Below are positions 1 to 4,113 of a stretch of 9,231 nt of DNA, in pieces; the stretch's first letter is position 1, and every line of letters begins with the position of its first letter. The stretch is from NCBI GenBank assembly GCA_964501815.1, contig CAZCUR010000095.1, positions 1 to 9,231 of the forward strand. Reading direction: 5' to 3'. Position numbers and translations under genes: made by a program. This stretch comes from Geothermobacter sp964501815 (GTDB lineage Bacteria > Desulfobacterota > Desulfuromonadia > Desulfuromonadales > Geothermobacteraceae). The notes below the pieces were generated by a model. That model saw only the letters and a list, made by a program, of their open reading frames with translations. It ran no database searches and was not told where the DNA came from.

Positions 1-437
1 TACTTTTTGCTCTTTTTGCGTCCGCCTTTTTTGGCGGCGCGGGCCTTGGCGAGGTTTTCGGCGAGGCCGGCGTCGATCGCCATCTGGCGCCGGGTTTCCG
101 AATAGCTGCGGGCCGCCAGGGGCTGGGAGCTGGGGATATCGAACTGCTTGCGGTACTCCGAGGGTGTCATGTCGTGTTTGGTGCGCAGGTGACGCGACAG
201 GGTTTTCATCCCCTCTCCGCAGATCATGCAGTAGATTTTGTCCTTGCCGAAAGCCTTTTTGCGGCTGACGGCCGGACCGGTCGTTTCCGCTTCTTCGACC
301 GTGCCCTCGTTCTGTGACAGGTTTTGCAGGGCTTTGTAGATTTCTGAAAGAGAGGTAATCATCTCTTCAGTCGACATGGATCTTGAGGTTGCCTGGGCCT
401 CGACAAGGTCTTTGGCCATTTGCAGAATTTCTGACAT
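1..437 (-). CDS. MucR/Ros-family zinc-finger transcriptional regulator, 145 aa, last base of stop outside window
   Basis: The reading frame starts at the ATG at 437-435, preceded by a good Shine-Dalgarno (AAAGGAG, complement of 444-450, 6-nt gap). It runs 145 codons to position 3. The next two bases read TA, so the stop is almost certainly TAA or TAG cut by the window edge. Residues 1-45 are helical and rich in Ser, Glu and Leu, as in the oligomerising N-terminus of MucR. Residues 66-105 form the Ros/MucR zinc finger with C70-x2-C73-x9-H83-x4-H88, followed by the family's typical DMTPSEYR segment. The tail after residue 128 is very basic (KKGGRKKSKK). Family members bind AT-rich DNA with T-A steps and often act as H-NS-like silencers that repress their own gene. 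Its target here is unknown, but the AT-rich region it shares with dgt is an obvious candidate. The family is clear; the specific role is not. Confidence 0.9.
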   Translation of the reverse strand, partial: MSEILQMAKDLVEAQATSRSMSTEEMITSLSEIYKALQNLSQNEGTVEEAETTGPAVSRKKAFGKDKIYCMICGEGMKTLSRHLRTKHDMTPSEYRKQFDIPSSQPLAARSYSETRRQMAIDAGLAENLAKARAAKKGGRKKSKK

Positions 438-582
438 GGTTTTCTCCTTTTGCTGTGATTGACAGGTGAATTCCCGAAACAGGCTTTACGCTGTTTCTTA
501 AGTCCCGGTATAAAAAAATTGACCATTTGCCTGCAAAAGATAATATTGAAACATTCTCTTTGCAAGTGCAGAGACTGAAAAA
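438..582. promoter_or_regulatory. AT-rich divergent intergenic region between the MucR-like gene and dgt
   Basis: These 145 bp separate two divergently read genes, so both must start transcription here. The region is clearly more AT-rich than its flanks, with an A7 run at 512-518 and T-A steps, which suits MucR/Ros binding. The plus-strand promoter for dgt is listed separately. On the minus strand the best candidate for the regulator is weak: TTGCAG (complement of 531-536), 18 bp, TATACC (complement of 507-512). If both are used, the two promoters overlap face to face. The Shine-Dalgarno of the regulator lies at 444-450. Confidence 0.6.
519..546 (+). promoter_or_regulatory. Predicted sigma-70 promoter of dgt
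   Basis: The -35 is TTGACC (519-524) and the -10 is TAATAT (541-546), with a 16-bp spacer. Both hexamers are close to consensus. Transcription would begin near 553, leaving a leader of about 30 nt before the dgt start at 583. The dgt start has only a weak Shine-Dalgarno (GAGA at about 571), so translation initiation may be modest. Confidence 0.6.
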
Positions 583-1632
583 ATGAAGAAAACATCTATC
601 AGAGAGTCGTTGCAGAAAAAGGAAGAGCTCCTTTTGTCCTCACTGGGTACGTCCAGTCTCAGTTCCAGGGGGAGACAGAAGAGAGAAAAGGAATGTGGTG
701 TGCGAACCTGCTTTCAGGTTGACCGGGATCGCATTCTTCATTGCAAATCGTTTCGGCGGCTCAAATACAAAACCCAGGTCTTTTTGGCTCCGGAAGGCGA
801 CCATTATCGGACCCGCTTGTCTCATACTCTGGAAGTTGCACAGATCGCCCGGACCGTTGCCCGGGCTCTCGGTCTCAACGAAGACCTCACCGAAGCCATT
901 GCCCTGGGGCATGATCTCGGCCATACGCCTTTCGGCCACGCCGGAGAGAGGGTGCTGAACCGGCTGGTTCCGGGCGGCTTTCACCATGTGCGGCAAAGTC
1001 TGAGGGTTGTCGACCATCTCGAACGGGACGGCCAGGGGCTGAATCTGACCTGGGAGGTTCGCAACGGCATCGCCTGCCACTCCAAGGGTGAGGGTCCCCT
1101 GGTCCATCCCGACCCCGAATACCGGCCGGCGACCTGTGAAGGTGAGGTGGTTCGGCTGGCGGATCTGGTGGCCTATGTCAATCATGACCTCGATGACGCC
1201 CTGCGCGGTCATCTGATTCGCGCCGAAGATGTGCCGCAGGACATCGTGTCGGTTTTGGGCAGGCGTCACAGCCGGCGCATCGGCACTCTGGTGGAGGACA
1301 TGATTGCCACCACTCTGGCGCGTGATGATGGTCATGTCCATCTCTCGGACGCGTGTGCCGAGGCGATTCTGGCTTTGCGTGACTGGTTGGGCAGCCATGT
1401 TTACCGGGCGGTCGAGGTTGACAGGGAATTTTCCAAGGCGGCGCGGATTCTGGAAGAGCTGTTCCATTATTTTTGCGACCACCCCGAGGCGCTGAGGCGC
1501 TTTGGAGGGAGCTGGGACCAGGTCGAGCCGCGCGAAGAGCGCATCGCCGACTTTCTCGCCGGCATGACCGACCGGTTCGCCCTCAATCTCTATCGCCGGC
1601 TCTTTTTTCCCGAGCCCTGGCGTGTTGTGTAA
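583..1632 (+). CDS. dgt: Deoxyguanosinetriphosphate triphosphohydrolase-like protein (HD domain dNTPase)
   Basis: This is a cytosolic metal-dependent hydrolase that splits dNTPs into the deoxynucleoside and tripolyphosphate, helping set the dNTP pool. Its 349 residues fit the shorter bacterial Dgt-like subfamily. The N-terminal substrate segment carries FRRLKYKTQVF (57-67) and GDHYRTRLSH (72-81). The HD metal ligands are H81, H110-D111 and probably D194 in the LADLVAY stretch. The strongly conserved GHTPFGHAGE loop (113-122) holds H114, H119 and E122. The C-terminal part (from about 260) matches the HD-associated helical region by its ERIADFLAGMTDRFAL segment. The ATG at 583 fits the family, whose N-terminus begins with a poorly conserved stretch before SRGR (28-31). 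Substrate preference (dGTP or broad) cannot be read from sequence. Some family members also act in phage defence by draining dNTPs, but nothing around this copy suggests that role. Confidence 0.93.
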   Translation: MKKTSIRESLQKKEELLLSSLGTSSLSSRGRQKREKECGVRTCFQVDRDRILHCKSFRRLKYKTQVFLAPEGDHYRTRLSHTLEVAQIARTVARALGLNEDLTEAIALGHDLGHTPFGHAGERVLNRLVPGGFHHVRQSLRVVDHLERDGQGLNLTWEVRNGIACHSKGEGPLVHPDPEYRPATCEGEVVRLADLVAYVNHDLDDALRGHLIRAEDVPQDIVSVLGRRHSRRIGTLVEDMIATTLARDDGHVHLSDACAEAILALRDWLGSHVYRAVEVDREFSKAARILEELFHYFCDHPEALRRFGGSWDQVEPREERIADFLAGMTDRFALNLYRRLFFPEPWRVV

Positions 1633-1775
1633 GATCTTGAAAAAACATGGGAATATTCTCAGGTTTGCTTGACAGGGGCTGAAACGATTTGCTAGGAGGT
1701 TGTCGACCAGGCGGGTTGGGTCCGGATTCCGGATGACCGGCATCCCCCCTGACAACTCATGGCACGCGCTTTGTT
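1633..1775 (+). other. Intergenic spacer between dgt and the CheW-like pair
   Basis: No convincing gene or terminator is seen here. It holds a perfect -35 (TTGACA, 1669-1674) without a good -10 at the right distance, and an AGGAGG (1694-1699) with no start codon properly placed after it. It also contains a GC-rich stretch able to fold (1713-1746, built around CCGG-ATT-CCGG), and a sigma-54-like TGGCAC-N5-TTGTT (1760-1775) touching the next start codon. A seven-codon reading frame (1759-1779, including stop) overlaps the next ATG as ATGA but has no ribosome binding site. Whether the CheW-like genes are read through from dgt or have their own promoter is open. Confidence 0.5.
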
Positions 1776-2219
1776 ATGACCGGTTCCAGGGATCTTTTTT
1801 TGGTTGCGCACACCGGCGAGCTTGGTCTGGCCGTCCCCGTCGATTTGTTGTGCGAGGTGGTCGAGGGGGCTTCGGTGCTGTGGCTCGATGGTGACGGCCG
1901 GCATGGGGGGCGGGTCGAATGGAACGGCGCGACCCTTGGTGTGTTGCAGCCGGCGCAACTGCAGGGATGGGGCGAAGCGTTTCGGTCGAATGGCCTCCAC
2001 CTGCTGATCCTGCAGGGGGAGGGATCAACGTTCGGGATGCTTGTTGACGATATTGTTGGCATTTTTCCCGCTGAAGGCTTTATACTGCATCCGTTGCCCG
2101 CACCTTTTTCCGGGCCGGGCATGTTCTACCGGCGACTGGCCGTCCGTGACGACCGGGTCATGGTCGTTTGCGACGGTCGTTTTGCCGCCGGACTGGTCGG
2201 CGAGGGAGGCCTGCGGTGA
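1776..2219 (+). CDS. Divergent CheW-like protein 1 (147 aa)
   Basis: The protein is the size of one CheW/SH3-like domain with little else. The opening strand pair LFLV...GLAVPVD (7-23) matches the usual start of CheW (LxFxLxxxxYALPV). The segment FGMLVDDIVGIFPAEGFILHPLP (86-108) matches the second half, where CheW has GLLVDxVxEVLxLxxxxIxPxP. CheW domains couple receptors to the kinase CheA in arrays under the cytoplasmic membrane. The signature after the first subdomain (GVINLRG in classical CheW) is not preserved here; the equivalent stretch is GGRVEWNGATLGVL (44-57). Normal receptor or kinase contacts are therefore doubtful. The ATG at 1776 is chosen because it keeps the first strand, but it has no clear Shine-Dalgarno; a TTG at 1800 is the alternative. 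It overlaps the next gene by 4 nt, so the two are probably translated together. Fold assignment is good; function is inferred. Confidence 0.72.
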   Translation: MTGSRDLFLVAHTGELGLAVPVDLLCEVVEGASVLWLDGDGRHGGRVEWNGATLGVLQPAQLQGWGEAFRSNGLHLLILQGEGSTFGMLVDDIVGIFPAEGFILHPLPAPFSGPGMFYRRLAVRDDRVMVVCDGRFAAGLVGEGGLR

Positions 2220-2614
2220 AGGTCTTTCTGCTGCGAACCGGTTCGGTTGACTGTGCTCTTGATGCCGGTGTGGTCGACCAGGTCCTGGAGGCGCCGCCGC
2301 TGTTCCGGTTGCCTCAGGTTCCCGGAGCCTTTTTCGGTGTCTGTCTGGTTGACCGGGTTCCGGTTGCCGTGTTGCGGCCGGGCGCCCCGGGCCCCGAGAG
2401 CACACAGGTGAGCTATCTGGTTGTCCTGCTTACCCCTCTGGGGCGAGTCGGACTGCCGGTTTCCGCCCTGCCGCAGGTGGTGGAGGCCCAGTCGACAGAA
2501 GGGCCGGAGGCGGCGGGATCGCCGGCCGACTGGCAGGCGGGTTGGATTGAGCACCGGGGGGCAAGATGGCCGCTTTTGGATATCGGTCGACTCATCCCGG
2601 CACCATGTTCGTGA
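2216..2614 (+). CDS. Divergent CheW-like protein 2 (132 aa, GTG start)
   Basis: The GTG at 2216 overlaps the TGA of the upstream gene (GTGA) and has a strong Shine-Dalgarno (GAGGGAGG, 2202-2209, 6-nt gap). An upstream in-frame ATG at 2168 would duplicate coding space and lacks this site. The protein follows the CheW plan from end to end. VFLLRTGSVDCALDAGVVDQVLEA matches the first strands. PQVPGAFFGVCLVDRVPVAVL (33-53) stands where CheW has PxAPxxVxGVINLRGxVVPVLDL. YLVVLLTPLGRVGLPVSALPQVVEA (67-91) matches the central strands, and the end, WIEHRGARWPLLDIGRLI (110-127), matches the classical GxxxLLDLxxLL finish. The NLRG contact motif is replaced by CLVDR. With the preceding gene it makes two non-identical CheW-like subunits, perhaps working as a pair. 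No receptor, CheA, CheB or CheR lies in the window, so the partner array must be elsewhere. Confidence 0.75.
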   Translation: MKVFLLRTGSVDCALDAGVVDQVLEAPPLFRLPQVPGAFFGVCLVDRVPVAVLRPGAPGPESTQVSYLVVLLTPLGRVGLPVSALPQVVEAQSTEGPEAAGSPADWQAGWIEHRGARWPLLDIGRLIPAPCS

Positions 2615-2636
2615 CGGCGCCGCCGTCAACCTAGAC

Positions 2637-2649
2637 GAGGAGGCTTTCC
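2637..2649 (+). promoter_or_regulatory. Strong ribosome binding site of the response regulator
   Basis: GAGGAGG (2637-2643) lies 6 nt before the ATG at 2650. It is the strongest Shine-Dalgarno among the plus-strand genes here and fixes the start of the receiver protein. Only 35 nt separate this gene from the CheW-like gene before it, which supports co-transcription. Confidence 0.85.
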
Positions 2650-3993
2650 ATGGGCAAAAGACTGCTGCTGGCTGATGACAGCATCACCATCCAGAAGGTC
2701 ATCGGTATTACCTTTGCCAACGAGGACTACGAACTCGACATCGTCGACAATGGTGATGCTGCCCTCGAGAGGGCCCGGGCCACGCAACCCGACCTCATTC
2801 TCGCCGATGTCTACATGCCCGGCAAGAACGGCTACGAGCTTTGTCAAGCGGTCAAGAACGACCCAAACCTGCGCCGTATTCCCGTTCTCCTTCTGGCCGG
2901 AACCTTTGAGCCGTTTGATGAGGACAAGGCGCGTCAGGCCGGCGCTGATGCCTGGATCGCCAAGCCGTTTGAATCCCAGGCCCTGATAGACAAGGTCGAG
3001 GAACTTTTGGCCCAGGCGGCCGAGGCGCCCGAACCGGAAGCCGTGGTCGCGCCCGAACCGGTTGCTGCAGCTGAACCGGAACCAGCGGCTGAACCGGTTG
3101 AGGATGTGGTCGAGCTGGGTGATGACGACATCTGGGTTGATGAAAGCGACCTGGAGCTGGTCGAAGAGGATTTCGATTTGGGCGAGGTTGCCGAACAGCC
3201 CGAAGTCGCCGTGGCCGGCCCTGTCGAGGATGCCGCCGCCCCGGCTCCCGAAACGGCGGCTCCGGCTGCCGAGCCTGTGGCCGAGTCCGCCGCCGCGGCC
3301 GGTTCCGACGATGATATCTGGGGTTCCATCAGCTTTGATGAAGAGGACCTGGAGCCTGTCGAAGTCGCAGAACCTGCAGAGACCGAAGACGTCCAGGCGG
3401 TCGTGTCACAGCCCGAGGTCCAGGCAGAGACCGCTTCGGCCGATGCCTTTGCCACGGAAGCGGAAGACCTCTGGCAGGACACCGAGGATGAGATTTTCGA
3501 CCTCGACGATGTCGATGTCATTGATGAGGAAGAGCTTCTGTCCGAGCCTGAACCGGTTTCGGTCGCGGCACCGGCTGCCGGGCCGCAGCCGGAAGCCACT
3601 GTCGAGCCGGAGGTGGCGGGCGAAACGGCCGAACCGGAGGTGGCCGAGAGCGACTTCGATTGGGCGGGGGTCGACCTGGAGGCGTCCGAACCTGCCTTCG
3701 AGGTGCCCGAAGCTGCGGAAACGGCCGCGTCTGCCGCTGCGGAGGCTGCCGCGCCGGTGGCTCAACCGGAGGAGGTTCGTGCGGAGCAGCCTGCAGCGCC
3801 TGAACAGCAGGTGGCACAGCAGGTGGCGGCGCTCGATGAGGCCGCCATTGAGGCCATTGTCGAAAAGGTCGCCGGGCGGGTCATCGAGCAGCTGGCCGGC
3901 TCCGTGCTGGAGCGTATTGCCTGGGAGGTCGTTCCCGACCTGGCTGAAAGCTACATCAGGGAAGAACTGCGCAAGATCCGGGAGGCGGTTTGA
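2650..3993 (+). CDS. Response regulator: receiver domain, long acidic Ala/Pro/Glu linker, C-terminal helical domain (447 aa)
   Basis: Residues 1-120 are a CheY-like receiver: acidic pair D9-D10, phospho-acceptor D53 in LADVYMPGKNG, and K105-P106 near the end. The usual switch Thr/Ser is Ala (A83, in VLLLAGTF), and the aromatic switch position is W102. Residues 121-395 are low complexity, rich in Ala, Pro, Glu, Val and Asp, and surely disordered. Four acidic Trp islands sit inside: DDDIW (158-162), DDDIW (220-224), EDLW (272-275) and FDW (336-338). At DNA level the linker has many GAACCGG repeats (for example 3031, 3055, 3073, 3091). Residues 396-447 form a helical tail (LERIAWEVVPDLAESYIREEL at its core). 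There is no DNA-binding, kinase or enzymatic output domain, so output is probably by protein contacts. It is the last gene of the CheW-like unit and is closed by a terminator. Polarity or array scaffolding is my inference only. Confidence 0.88.
   Translation: MGKRLLLADDSITIQKVIGITFANEDYELDIVDNGDAALERARATQPDLILADVYMPGKNGYELCQAVKNDPNLRRIPVLLLAGTFEPFDEDKARQAGADAWIAKPFESQALIDKVEELLAQAAEAPEPEAVVAPEPVAAAEPEPAAEPVEDVVELGDDDIWVDESDLELVEEDFDLGEVAEQPEVAVAGPVEDAAAPAPETAAPAAEPVAESAAAAGSDDDIWGSISFDEEDLEPVEVAEPAETEDVQAVVSQPEVQAETASADAFATEAEDLWQDTEDEIFDLDDVDVIDEEELLSEPEPVSVAAPAAGPQPEATVEPEVAGETAEPEVAESDFDWAGVDLEASEPAFEVPEAAETAASAAAEAAAPVAQPEEVRAEQPAAPEQQVAQQVAALDEAAIEAIVEKVAGRVIEQLAGSVLERIAWEVVPDLAESYIREELRKIREAV
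3031..3840 (+). repeat. Low-complexity coding repeat region (linker of the response regulator)
   Basis: This stretch encodes the acidic linker and is built from short imperfect repeats. GAACCGG occurs at 3031, 3055, 3073 and 3091 (spacings 24, 18 and 18 bp, all in frame) and again near 3550 and 3632. GCC/GCG-GCx alanine runs alternate with GAA/GAG. The in-frame spacing suggests growth by slippage or recombination, so length should vary between strains. It has no stop codon and no frame disruption. Confidence 0.7.
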
Positions 3994-4038
3994 AAAGCGT
4001 CTGAGGACCGCCTGACACGCTGACGAAAACCGGTGTGA

Positions 4039-4067
4039 TTGACGCCGCAAGTGGGGATTGCTAGAAT
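4039..4067 (+). promoter_or_regulatory. Predicted valS promoter, nested in a terminator hairpin
   Basis: TTGACG (4039-4044), a 17-bp spacer and TAGAAT (4062-4067) give 5/6 matches in each hexamer. An extended -10 TG (4059-4060) adds to the match. It is the best sigma-70 match I found in the window. The spacer and -10 lie inside the terminator stem-loop at 4049-4075. Transcription would start near 4074, after the left arm, so the valS message (leader about 40 nt) cannot form the hairpin. Confidence 0.75.
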
Positions 4068-4082
4068 CCCCACTTCTTTTTT
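4049..4082 (+). terminator. Intrinsic terminator of the CheW-like/response regulator unit
   Basis: A perfect 11-bp stem is formed by AAGTGGGGATT (4049-4059) and AATCCCCACTT (4065-4075). It has a 5-nt loop (GCTAG) and is followed by C and six T (4077-4082). It lies 55 nt after the stop of the response regulator and ends 31 nt before valS. Confidence 0.92.
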
Positions 4083-4113
4083 ATCCCCTTTATGCAAGTG
4101 AGGCCTAGCGAAG

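Noticed and set aside
359..595. 78-codon minus-strand frame in the dgt/MucR intergenic region
   Set aside because: It overlaps the first codons of the MucR-like gene in another frame and spans the dgt promoter. It has no Shine-Dalgarno and no recognisable sequence.
583..1632. dgt as an antiphage dNTP-depletion gene
   Set aside because: No defence genes, integrase or compositional break surround it. It sits among core genes and resembles the housekeeping subfamily.
640..1755. 371-codon minus-strand open frame opposite dgt
   Set aside because: It is an antisense shadow of dgt; composition follows dgt codon positions and no domain is recognisable.
1759..1779. Six-residue leader peptide overlapping the CheW-like start as ATGA
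   Set aside because: It has no ribosome binding site, and such tiny frames are frequent by chance.
1694..1894. 64-codon frame starting TTG at 1700 directly after a perfect AGGAGG
   Set aside because: There is no spacing between AGGAGG and the TTG, and most of the frame is the CheW-like gene read out of frame.
3062..4015. 317-codon plus-strand frame inside the response regulator, with further Arg/Pro- or Ser-rich frames on the other strand
   Set aside because: They are out-of-frame readings of the repetitive Ala/Glu/Pro linker. The skewed Arg/Pro/Ser composition is what frame-shifted GCC/GAA/CCG repeats give.
4041..4113. T-box or other tRNA-sensing leader ahead of valS
   Set aside because: The space is far too short, no specifier stem or T-box sequence is present, and the predicted start site leaves only about 40 nt of leader.
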